A stretch of 64,000 nt of DNA from Flaviramulus multivorans (GTDB lineage Bacteria; Bacteroidota; Bacteroidia; Flavobacteriales; Flavobacteriaceae), in the NCBI RefSeq assembly GCF_021728415.1, contig NZ_JAKKDV010000002.1, positions 372,001 through 436,000 of the forward strand, in the 5' to 3' direction. Shown here piece by piece: positions 50,328-57,730 of the stretch. Position numbers and translations under genes: made by a program. Below the pieces are notes generated by a model that was given only the letters and a program-made list of their open reading frames with translations, searched no databases and was not told where the DNA came from. Within the stretch, counting starts at the first letter, position 1; the number at the start of each line of letters is the position of its first letter.

Positions 50328-52781
50328 TTATTTAAAAAGAGATTTTATTTTATTGAGAAATGACTTTTTAACAGAATCGTTATCATGGTAACCATTTGCA
50401 TATGCTCCATAGCCATATCCGTAACCGTAACCATATCCGTAGCCGTAACCATATCTTCCCTTTTGGTTATACCCGTTATAAATAAAGCTTAAGTTTTTTA
50501 TTTCTCCTTTGTTATATTTATCATTAACAAGGCTAATCATCCCCTTTTTGGTATAATCTTGTCTTACTACATAAATAGATGCATCTACATGTTTTGTTAG
50601 CTCTAATGCATCTGCAACTAATCCTATAGGAGGGGTATCTAAAACTATAAAATCATACGTTTTTTTAAGGTTCTCAATCAGTCCATCCATGTACTCACTC
50701 ATTAATAGCTCGGAGGGATTGGGAGGTATAGGACCGGATGTAATCACATCTAAATTCTCAACTTTCGTTTTTTGAACAACTTCTTCAAACGATTTTTGTC
50801 CAATCAAATAATTAACGACACCTATATCGTTTTCAATTTCAAAATCACCAAATATTTTTGGCTTTCGTAAATCTAAACCTACTAATATCGTTTTCTTACC
50901 ACTCATGGCAAAAACGGTGGCAATATTTATAGAACAAAACGTTTTACCTTCACCACTTACAGAAGACGTAACCATAACTGTTTTAGTTCCTTCCTGAATG
51001 TTTTTTTTATAAAAATACTGCAAGCTAGACCTGACAGATCTAAATGCCTCAGCTATTGTAGATTTTGGTTTTAAATGAACCGCTAAATTATTGTCTAAAC
51101 TGTTTTTACCAATAACGCCTAAAAGCGGAATATTAGATAAGCCCTCTAATACTTGAGGATTATGTAGTTTATTATCAAAGAAGGTCAACAAAAATGCTAA
51201 CAATAATGGAGGTAAAATACCACCAATGATGGCAAATAAGTATCTTGAACTCAATTTCAAATCTATAGGCGTTGCTCCTGTATCTTTAGCTTTATCAATT
51301 ATTAAGATATCAGATACGCTAGCAGATTTAATGATGTCTGCTTCTCCTCTTTTTGCTAAAAATACATTATAAGTTTGTTCACTTAAAGAGTATTGTCTTT
51401 GTATATCAAACAATTTTTGTTGTGCCCTTGGTAGCTTTCTTATTTTTGCCTCTTCAATAGCTATTTTAGAGTTAGTAGACTGCAAAATTCTTCTTAACTC
51501 ATTACTAGCAGAACTAATATTTTCTAAAAGAACCTCTTTTAATCCATCAATTTGTCTATTTAAATCTGCAAAAATAGTAGCATCTTTTCTTACCGTAGAA
51601 CCATACTTAGACTTTTGTACAGATAATTCGTTAATCTTACTGATGTTGGCAAGTATATTAGAATCTTCTATCCCTGCTACCGCTGGTGCCGGTAATTCAG
51701 TAAACGTATCACTCATTTCTAAATATGTTTTTAAACTTGAGTAATAAGCTAGTTTTCTATTTGTGTCGTCTTTTTCTAATTCTAATGAGACAAGTTTTGT
51801 ATTTATTGCAGAACTCTCTTCATTCAAATTAAATATTTTATTTTTTTGCTTATAATTATTTAAAGAATCTGCATTTAAAGTTAGTTGAGATTTAACTCGA
51901 TCTAATTGCTCATCAATAAACTTAATGGTGTTTGTAACAAATTGATTTTTTCTGTTGAGTTGGTCTTCACTTAAAACAGTAACTGTTTCATTTAAATAGT
52001 CTACTATTTTGGCTTTATTAACATCCACCATACTTAAATTTAATATGGCTGAATTTCTAGGATTGTCAATATTCAGCTTACTTCTATAATTAGCAACTAC
52101 AGCATCGAAATCGTTAAACTCTATATAGTATTCTTCATTTGGGTTAACCTTCCTTCCTTCCTTAACATATAAAACGCCATTTAAATAAGGTGTTTGTATG
52201 GTTTCATCTAAATTGTATACGCTCTTAAACTCACCTAACGGAACATCTAAATTTGATTTACTTTTATCTGTAAAATTTTGGGTTTTAACTACGCTATTTT
52301 CAAAATTAATATATATTTCATACTTATTATTTTCTAAAAAAGTTACTCTTATTGGTACGTCGAGTAGTTGTTTCGTATCTGGTACTATTTCTATTGCAAA
52401 TGGCGCATATGTATATATGTCGTCCTTTCTAAATCTTGATTGCTTCAAATAGGTTATATAAAACTGTAAGTTGTCCACAACTTTTTCATGAATAGAACGA
52501 GACTTTAAAGAATTAATAATTGTTTGTACTTTACCAGAAACTCCACCCCAATTAAATGTTAAACTTGTTGTTGAAGTAAACAATGGATTCGACTCTTCTT
52601 CTATAGAAATTTGAGTGCCTAATCTATAAGATTGTTGTTTTCGAATATTTTGCTGATAAACAATAAAAACACCTACACCAATAAACAAGACAAATAATTT
52701 CCAATAACTTAAAACCCTAATTATAAAAGCCTTAATATCAAATGTTGATTTTGATTCTGAAACATCAAATTCTTCTTCCAT
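50328..52781 (-). CDS. wzc: polysaccharide co-polymerase and tyrosine autokinase (Wzc)
   Basis: An 817-residue inner-membrane protein. The Wzz-like periplasmic domain lies between two membrane helices (about 28-45 and 508-530) and includes long coiled coils near 280-460. The cytoplasmic kinase has Walker A TSSVSGEGKT (about 600), Walker A' TILVGLDLRKPK and Walker B FIVLDTPPIGLVAD. The C-terminus carries a tyrosine cluster made of GY repeats, a likely autophosphorylation tail. Wzc controls chain length and export together with Wza. It lies 9 bases downstream of the wza stop. Confidence 0.95.
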   Translation of the reverse strand: MEEEFDVSESKSTFDIKAFIIRVLSYWKLFVLFIGVGVFIVYQQNIRKQQSYRLGTQISIEEESNPLFTSTTSLTFNWGGVSGKVQTIINSLKSRSIHEKVVDNLQFYITYLKQSRFRKDDIYTYAPFAIEIVPDTKQLLDVPIRVTFLENNKYEIYINFENSVVKTQNFTDKSKSNLDVPLGEFKSVYNLDETIQTPYLNGVLYVKEGRKVNPNEEYYIEFNDFDAVVANYRSKLNIDNPRNSAILNLSMVDVNKAKIVDYLNETVTVLSEDQLNRKNQFVTNTIKFIDEQLDRVKSQLTLNADSLNNYKQKNKIFNLNEESSAINTKLVSLELEKDDTNRKLAYYSSLKTYLEMSDTFTELPAPAVAGIEDSNILANISKINELSVQKSKYGSTVRKDATIFADLNRQIDGLKEVLLENISSASNELRRILQSTNSKIAIEEAKIRKLPRAQQKLFDIQRQYSLSEQTYNVFLAKRGEADIIKSASVSDILIIDKAKDTGATPIDLKLSSRYLFAIIGGILPPLLLAFLLTFFDNKLHNPQVLEGLSNIPLLGVIGKNSLDNNLAVHLKPKSTIAEAFRSVRSSLQYFYKKNIQEGTKTVMVTSSVSGEGKTFCSINIATVFAMSGKKTILVGLDLRKPKIFGDFEIENDIGVVNYLIGQKSFEEVVQKTKVENLDVITSGPIPPNPSELLMSEYMDGLIENLKKTYDFIVLDTPPIGLVADALELTKHVDASIYVVRQDYTKKGMISLVNDKYNKGEIKNLSFIYNGYNQKGRYGYGYGYGYGYGYGYGAYANGYHDNDSVKKSFLNKIKSLFK
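50413..50454. repeat. hexanucleotide tandem repeat coding the Wzc GY tail
   Basis: Seven units of six bases (CCATAT, CCGTAA and CCGTAG variants) in tandem within wzc, encoding alternating Gly and Tyr on the minus strand. Because the unit is six bases, gain or loss of copies keeps the reading frame but changes the number of tyrosines. Confidence 0.85.
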
Positions 52782-52790
52782 ATCGCAACA

Positions 52791-53585
52791 TTATAGGTTT
52801 TTAGTTAAGAAATATGTCGACACCAAAACTGACAAAATAGATGCTATTGTAGTTAAGTTTTGAAATGCTGTTTGTCCAGCTCCAATAGATTTACGTTTTA
52901 ATGGTTTCACCAAAATAATATCATTAGGTTGTATATAATAGAACGGGGATTTCATAGCTTTAATATCTGTCAAATCTATATGATGAATTTTTTGTCCATC
53001 AGGATATTGTCTAATTACTAAAACATCCTTTCTATCACCAGTTAAGGCTATATCACCAGCATTTGCAAGTGCTTCTATAATATTTACACGATCTTGAAAT
53101 AATGTATAAACTCCTGTACCTCCAACTTCTCCAGTAACTGTATAGCGTAAACCAGACAATTTAACAGTAACAAAAATCTCGGCTGTTTCTTTAAAATATT
53201 GTTTTAAAAGTTCGCTTTCAACTTTATCTTCTATTTCATCAATGGTAAACCCCAAAACATTTATTTTTCCTAATACAGGAAACTCAATATTACCGTGCAA
53301 ATCCACGGTAAAACCATTAAAATATAATCCCGCTTGATTACCCGAAGAAGCATTTGTAGTTTCAACTGGATTAAATATACCAACTAGCTCTTCATCAAGG
53401 GCTTTCACAGTTATACTCAATATATCGTTTACTTGAACTTTATAAGGTTTAGGCTGTTCTGTTAAATTAAAAGTCTCAATATCAGCACCATCTTTATTTT
53501 GTAAATAAACAAGATCTTTATTAGTTAGGCATGAAGAAAATAAAATACAGACAGTTAAGCAAATAAAAATGAGATACCTGTTCAT
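52791..53585 (-). CDS. wza: outer-membrane polysaccharide export lipoprotein (Wza/OPX family)
   Basis: A 264-residue lipoprotein of the outer-membrane polysaccharide export family. The signal peptide ends in a lipobox (LFSSC, Cys19). The poly-export domain spans about 45-130 (YKVQVNDILSITVKALDEE), followed by an SLBB domain at about 145-220 (YTVTGEVGGTGVYTLFQDRVNIIEALANAGDIA region). A hydrophobic helix lies near the C-terminus (ILSVLVSTYFLT). Shorter than Escherichia coli Wza, it has one SLBB repeat. As first gene of the 35-kb operon it follows a TAnnTTTG box 21 bases upstream of its ATG. Confidence 0.93.
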   Translation of the reverse strand: MNRYLIFICLTVCILFSSCLTNKDLVYLQNKDGADIETFNLTEQPKPYKVQVNDILSITVKALDEELVGIFNPVETTNASSGNQAGLYFNGFTVDLHGNIEFPVLGKINVLGFTIDEIEDKVESELLKQYFKETAEIFVTVKLSGLRYTVTGEVGGTGVYTLFQDRVNIIEALANAGDIALTGDRKDVLVIRQYPDGQKIHHIDLTDIKAMKSPFYYIQPNDIILVKPLKRKSIGAGQTAFQNLTTIASILSVLVSTYFLTKNL

Positions 53586-53606
53586 TTGGAGTCAATTGAT
53601 TTATCA

Positions 53607-53614
53607 CAAATATA
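53607..53614 (-). promoter_or_regulatory. candidate -7 box for the polysaccharide operon
   Basis: Minus-strand TATATTTG, an exact TAnnTTTG match, 21 bases upstream of the wza ATG. A TTG lies 15 bases further upstream (CAA at 53630-53632 on the plus strand), which is shorter than the usual spacing. It is the only good promoter match seen ahead of the minus-strand block. Confidence 0.45.
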
Positions 53615-53689
53615 AGTTTTCACTTTGAACAATAAAACATATATCGGAATTTTTGGTTTTTTATCCGTTATTTGCATAAAATTTTTGCT

Positions 53690-55552
53690 TTGAACTATTT
53701 AACTGTTGAAAATATATCAAAATCCTACGGAGAACTAACCCTCTTTGAAGGTGTTTCTTTTAGTATTCATAAAGACCAAAAAATCGCTTTTGTCGCAAAA
53801 AACGGCACGGGTAAAACGTCTATTTTAAATATCCTTTCAGGAGATGACGAACCAGATTCTGGCAGCGTAACATATCGTAATGATATAAAGGTTTCTTTTC
53901 TTTCACAAGACCCAAAGTTTGATGCTAATTTAACAGTTGAAGAAGCTATTTTTGTGAGCGATAATCCTATTTTAAAAGTTATTTCAAATTATGAAAAAGC
54001 ACTTTTAAACCCTGACGATTCAGAAGCTTACCAAAAAGCATTTGAAGCTATGGAACGTCACCAAGCATGGGATTTCGAGACGCTTTACAAACAAATACTT
54101 TACAAACTAAAACTTGATAATTTAAGTCAAAAAATAAGCACGCTTTCTGGTGGACAAAAAAAGCGATTAGCTTTAGCCAATGCGCTGATTAATAAACCCG
54201 ATTTATTAATTCTTGATGAGCCAACAAACCATTTAGATTTAGAAATGATTGAATGGTTAGAAGCCTTTTTTGCCAAAGAAAACATCACCCTTTTTATGGT
54301 AACACACGACCGTTATTTTTTAGAGCGTGTTTGTAATGAAATTATAGAACTTGATGAAGGGCAATTGTATAGTTACAAAGGAAACTACTCTTATTATCTC
54401 GAAAAACGCGAAGCCAGAATTGAGCAAGAATCTGTAGAAGTTGGGAAAGCAAAGCAATTATTTAAGAAGGAATTAGATTGGATGCGTCGCCAACCTAAAG
54501 CGAGAACTACCAAATCTAAATCTAGAATTGATGATTTTGCCGATATAAAACATCGTGCACACCAGCGTAGAAACGACCATCAAGTACAACTAGAACTCAA
54601 TATGGAGCGACTTGGAAGCAAAATCCTCGAGTTTCATAATGTATCAAAGGCATTTAAAGATAAAACCATTTTAAAGGGATTTGATTACACATTTAAGAAA
54701 GGTGAACGTGTTGGTATTATTGGAAAAAATGGCACTGGAAAAACCACCTTTTTAAACATTTTAACGCAAACCGATAAACCTAATTCTGGCAAAGTAGTAA
54801 AAGGCGATACTGTTAAATTTGGTTATTACACACAAAACGGAATTACGATTAAACCAGAGCAAAAAGTTATTGATGTAATTCGAGAATTTGGTGATTATAT
54901 TCCTTTGAAAAAGGGACGACAAATTAGTGCACAACAACTATTAGAACGTTTTCTATTTAGTAGAAAAAAACAATACGATTTTGTTGAAAAACTAAGTGGT
55001 GGCGAACGCAAACGCTTGTATCTGTGTACCGTTTTAATTCAAAACCCAAACTTTTTAATTCTTGATGAGCCTACAAACGATTTAGATATTGTTACTTTAA
55101 ACGTTTTGGAAGAATTTCTTTTAGATTTTCCAGGATGTATCATTGTGGTATCTCACGACCGCTATTTTATGGATAAAGTAGTTGACCACCTGTTTATTTT
55201 TAAAGGCGATGGGAATGTGGAGGATTTTCCAGGAAATTATACCGATTACCGAGTATATGAAGATAGCCAACCCGCCATTCAAAATAATACAGAAGATAAA
55301 AAAGAAAAGAAATCTTGGAAACAAAACGAAGCCAATAAGCTATCGTATAATGAGGAGAAAGAGCTTAAAAATATTGAAAGCAAACTGAACTCCTTAGCTT
55401 TTGATAAAAAAGAATTAGAAAGCAAATTTGATAATCCAGAGTTATCGCAGGACGACATTAACAAGTTATCTGTTCAATTACAAGAAATTATTGATATTAT
55501 TGAAGCTAAAGAAGCGCGTTGGTTTGAACTCTCATCAAAACTTGAAGATTAA
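53690..55552 (+). CDS. ABC-F family ATPase (Uup-like)
   Basis: A soluble tandem-ATPase protein of about 620 residues with no membrane domain. ABC-F proteins act on ribosomes or DNA. It has two ATPase cassettes, with Walker A AKNGTGKTS and GKNGTGKTT, signatures LSGGQKKR and LSGGERKR, and Walker B LLILDEPTNHLDLE and FLILDEPTNDLDIV. Between them is the linker with the basic arm (MRRQPKARTTKSKSR). A C-terminal coiled coil of about 80 residues (from residue 540 or so) matches the Uup extension. The start is taken as TTG at 53690 (NYLTVENISKSYG), because a longer frame from 53672 would add six atypical residues. Confidence 0.9.
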   Translation: MNYLTVENISKSYGELTLFEGVSFSIHKDQKIAFVAKNGTGKTSILNILSGDDEPDSGSVTYRNDIKVSFLSQDPKFDANLTVEEAIFVSDNPILKVISNYEKALLNPDDSEAYQKAFEAMERHQAWDFETLYKQILYKLKLDNLSQKISTLSGGQKKRLALANALINKPDLLILDEPTNHLDLEMIEWLEAFFAKENITLFMVTHDRYFLERVCNEIIELDEGQLYSYKGNYSYYLEKREARIEQESVEVGKAKQLFKKELDWMRRQPKARTTKSKSRIDDFADIKHRAHQRRNDHQVQLELNMERLGSKILEFHNVSKAFKDKTILKGFDYTFKKGERVGIIGKNGTGKTTFLNILTQTDKPNSGKVVKGDTVKFGYYTQNGITIKPEQKVIDVIREFGDYIPLKKGRQISAQQLLERFLFSRKKQYDFVEKLSGGERKRLYLCTVLIQNPNFLILDEPTNDLDIVTLNVLEEFLLDFPGCIIVVSHDRYFMDKVVDHLFIFKGDGNVEDFPGNYTDYRVYEDSQPAIQNNTEDKKEKKSWKQNEANKLSYNEEKELKNIESKLNSLAFDKKELESKFDNPELSQDDINKLSVQLQEIIDIIEAKEARWFELSSKLED

Positions 55553-55553
55553 T

Positions 55554-56324
55554 TTGTATCAAATTATTCAATACATAAAATTCCTTTTAAAATCTACCAA
55601 CCAACATGGAGTACACTCTCCTTTTGTTTATAATTTGATAACAAATTGTTTTTATGACAAAACAATTTATGCGGATTATAAAGCCATAATTGATTACAAA
55701 AAGAGCCTCTTAAAAAATTATTCTAAAATACAAGTAACCGATTTAGGAGCAGGTTCGCAAGTAATGAAACAGCAAGTACGAAGAGTTTCGAAAATGGCCA
55801 AAAATGCTGGAAGTACAATTAAAAGAGCTAAACTTTTGTATCGGCTTTCCAATTATTTTAAGCCTAAAACTATACTAGAGCTTGGAACTTCTTTAGGGAT
55901 TGCTACACAAGCCTTAAGTATAGGAAATCCTAAAGCAAATATTACCACTGTTGAAGGTTGTCCGAATATTTCAAAATTCTCAAAAGACTATTTTAAAAAA
56001 TATAGTTTAAAAAACATCAATCTTATAACTGGTGACTTTAATAATGAAATTGAAAAACTAAATACTAATACTTACGACTTAATTTTCATTGATGGGAACC
56101 ACCAAAAAGAAGCTACTTTACACTATTTTGAAACGCTTTTGAAGACAGTACATAATGATTCTGTTTTTATTTTTGATGATATTTATTGGAGTAAAGGCAT
56201 GACAGAAGCTTGGGAAACCATAAAACAACACCCAAAAGTAAGCGTGACTATTGATACCTTTTTTTGGGGATTTTTATTTTTTAGAAAAGAACAATTAAAA
56301 GAGCATTTTGTAATAAGAGTTTAG
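55554..56324 (+). CDS. class I SAM-dependent methyltransferase (O-methyltransferase type)
   Basis: A methyltransferase of 256 residues; the start is taken as TTG at 55554, one base after the stop of the ABC-F gene, which gives YQIIQYIKFLLKSTNQHGVH as the N-terminus. A longer open frame from 55428 runs inside the ABC-F gene and is rejected. Motif I is ILELGTSLGIATQAL, motif II ITTVEGCPN, and LIFIDGNHQKEATL is the acidic motif IV. The fold matches class I O-methyltransferases, such as those acting on catechols or small molecules, but the substrate is unknown. It is probably coupled to the ABC-F gene. Confidence 0.85.
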   Translation: MYQIIQYIKFLLKSTNQHGVHSPFVYNLITNCFYDKTIYADYKAIIDYKKSLLKNYSKIQVTDLGAGSQVMKQQVRRVSKMAKNAGSTIKRAKLLYRLSNYFKPKTILELGTSLGIATQALSIGNPKANITTVEGCPNISKFSKDYFKKYSLKNINLITGDFNNEIEKLNTNTYDLIFIDGNHQKEATLHYFETLLKTVHNDSVFIFDDIYWSKGMTEAWETIKQHPKVSVTIDTFFWGFLFFRKEQLKEHFVIRV

Positions 56325-56372
56325 GCGTTTAGTTGTTAAGTCGTTTAGTTTCCATTAAATTTGAATAAACTT

Positions 56373-56387
56373 GGCGCATTTTGCGCC
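56373..56387. promoter_or_regulatory. small hairpin upstream of the cobalamin adenosyltransferase gene
   Basis: GGCGC (56373-56377) and GCGCC (56383-56387) form a perfect 5-bp stem with a 5-base loop, 20 bases upstream of the start codon. It could influence translation or be fortuitous. Confidence 0.25.
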
Positions 56388-56406
56388 TTTGCGAGACAAT
56401 TAAAAA

Positions 56407-56979
56407 ATGAAAATCTACACCAAAACAGGAGACAAAGGAACCACAGCATTATTTGGTGGAACACGTGTGCCTAAACACCATATCCGTATTGAAAGTTACG
56501 GAACGGTTGACGAATTAAATTCGCATCTGGGTTTAATACGCGATCAAAATATTAACGCACATTACAAAAATTTAATAATTACTATTCAAAACAAGCTTTT
56601 TACTGTTGGAGCTATTTTGGCTACTGACCCTGAAAAAGCCGTTTTAAAAAGTGGTAAAGAACGTTTAAATATTGAAAAAATTTCGGCAGCAGATATTGAA
56701 CTCCTAGAAAAAGAAATGGACACGATGAATGAGGCTTTACCTCCTATGACTCATTTTGTACTTCCTGGTGGACATCAAACGGTGTCATTCTGTCACATTG
56801 CCCGATGTGTATGCCGTAGAGCAGAACGGTTAGCCTCTGCCCTTAACGATTTAGAACCTTTTGAAGCCAATGCTTTAACCTATTTAAACCGTCTTTCTGA
56901 CTACCTTTTTGTATTGGCACGAAAGTTGTCTTACGACTTGCAAGCAAATGAAATTAAGTGGATTCCAGAGAAATTTTAA
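56407..56979 (+). CDS. pduO: cob(I)yrinic acid a,c-diamide adenosyltransferase (PduO type)
   Basis: Transfers the adenosyl group of ATP to cob(I)alamin to make coenzyme B12. At 190 residues it has the N-terminal signature YTKTGDKGTTALFGG (residues 3-17), the YGTVDELNSHLG block and the C-terminal CHIARCVCRRAERLA, as in the helical-bundle PduO family. The arginine and glutamate residues for ATP and subunit contacts are in these segments. No other cobalamin gene is nearby. Gene neighbours upstream and downstream are unrelated, and a structured repeat follows in the 349-bp gap. Confidence 0.93.
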   Translation: MKIYTKTGDKGTTALFGGTRVPKHHIRIESYGTVDELNSHLGLIRDQNINAHYKNLIITIQNKLFTVGAILATDPEKAVLKSGKERLNIEKISAADIELLEKEMDTMNEALPPMTHFVLPGGHQTVSFCHIARCVCRRAERLASALNDLEPFEANALTYLNRLSDYLFVLARKLSYDLQANEIKWIPEKF

Positions 56980-57032
56980 GCCATTAGTTAAAAGTTAAAC
57001 TTATTTCTAGTGGTAGTAAATGGAAACGGTTT

Positions 57033-57160
57033 GCGTTAGGGATTGCAGTGAAAATCCTTTTTTATGTTAGTTCGAGTGTTTTGTGAAGCATAAACAAAAC
57101 GTATCGAGAACAAATAAGAAAGATTGTAACAAAAAGCCCGACCCTTTAGGGGTAACGCCC
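57033..57160. repeat. structured intergenic element with a nested hairpin repeat
   Basis: This element fills the middle of the 349-bp gene-free stretch 56980-57328. Outer ends GCGTTA (57033-57038) and TAACGC (57153-57158) are complementary. Next inward, GACCCTTTAGGGGT forms a local hairpin near 57140-57153, and a second hairpin occupies 57066-57112. The rest of the gap holds only the promoter at 57277-57306 and AT-rich DNA. No coding frame was found in it. Confidence 0.5.
57066..57112. repeat. interspersed hairpin repeat, copy 1
   Basis: A hairpin whose ends read GTTAGTTCGAGTG and GTATCGAGAAC. The arms are imperfect complements closed by an ACAAAAC/GTTTTGT stem and a short loop. Two related copies lie at 61265-61307 and 61330-61376. 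Nested inside the larger element at 57033-57160. Confidence 0.6.
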
Positions 57161-57276
57161 AAACAAGATTCGCTGAAAAGGCTTGTATTTATTAAAAAAG
57201 CACGAATAAATTTCAACTGTTTAAAATACAATGGCATACGTTCTTAAAATTATTGACTAAATAATTCATTTTTTTC

Positions 57277-57306
57277 TTGTCTGTTTAAACTAAAAATTTA
57301 TTTTTG
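57277..57306 (+). promoter_or_regulatory. promoter of the DUF2795 gene
   Basis: TTG at 57277-57279 and TATTTTTG (TAnnTTTG) at 57299-57306 are separated by 19 bases, matching the Bacteroidota -33/-7 architecture. The -7 box ends 22 bases before the ATG at 57329. This is the best promoter match in the window. Confidence 0.6.
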
Positions 57307-57328
57307 CAAAAAATTAAACGCATAAAAA

Positions 57329-57550
57329 ATGTATTGGACTTTAGAATTAGCATCATATTTAAGTGATGCACCATGGCCAGCAACCAAAGACGAATTGATA
57401 GATTACGCTATTAGAACTGGCGCTCCGTTAGAAGTTGTTGAAAATTTACAGTCGATTGAAGACGAAGGTGATTCGTATGATTCGATTGAAGAAATCTGGT
57501 CCGACTATCCAACGGATGAAGATTATCTTTGGAATGAAGATGAATATTAA
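57329..57550 (+). CDS. DUF2795 domain-containing small protein
   Basis: A 73-residue soluble acidic protein. The first half (MYWTLELASYLSDAPWPATK and DELIDYAIRTGAPLEVVENL) matches the DUF2795 helical domain. The second half is very acidic (DEGDSYDSIEEIWSDYPTDED). Function is unknown; the family is common and conserved in Bacteroidota, often as a short single gene. It has its own promoter and a terminator at 57573-57600, so it is monocistronic. Confidence 0.88.
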   Translation: MYWTLELASYLSDAPWPATKDELIDYAIRTGAPLEVVENLQSIEDEGDSYDSIEEIWSDYPTDEDYLWNEDEY

Positions 57551-57572
57551 AATAAAAGCATAAAGAATAGTT

Positions 57573-57600
57573 AAAAAGTCTCGATTTGAGGCTTTTTTTT
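57573..57600 (+). terminator. Rho-independent terminator after the DUF2795 gene
   Basis: AAAAAGTCTC and GAGGCTTTTT pair (one G-U) around a short loop, followed by an eight-T run on the plus strand. It lies 22 bases past the stop codon. Confidence 0.8.
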
Positions 57601-57633
57601 ATCTCTAAACTTTATAAAACTGATTACAAAATG

Positions 57634-57641
57634 TATCTTTG
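57634..57641 (+). promoter_or_regulatory. candidate -7 box for secA
   Basis: TATCTTTG matches TAnnTTTG exactly, 89 bases upstream of the secA ATG. The resulting leader would contain the 14-codon reading frame at 57659-57703. Confidence 0.45.
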
Positions 57642-57658
57642 ATTGCTTTTTATAAAGC

Positions 57659-57703
57659 ATGAAAAAACTACCTAAAAATAACGTTAAATTATACCTGTTG
57701 TAG
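57659..57703 (+). CDS. possible 14-codon leader reading frame upstream of secA
   Basis: A short frame from ATG 57659 to TAG 57701-57703 encodes MKKLPKNNVKLYLL. It starts 17 bases after the candidate secA -7 box and stops 27 bases before the secA ATG. It lacks a signal sequence and is far shorter than SecM, so it cannot act by the same tunnel-arrest mechanism. It may be chance, or a leader peptide affecting secA translation. Confidence 0.25.
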   Translation: MKKLPKNNVKLYLL

Positions 57704-57730
57704 TTTAACCTAACATATAAATTAATACCT

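Noticed and set aside
50413-50454. CRISPR-like direct repeats
   Set aside because: Units are six bases with no spacers and code for the Gly-Tyr tail of Wzc; this is a protein-coding microsatellite.
55428-55553. N-terminal extension of the methyltransferase into the ABC-F gene
   Set aside because: The extra 42 residues are basic and unlike the family, and they overlap the C-terminal coding region of the ABC-F gene; the TTG at 55554 gives a normal N-terminus.
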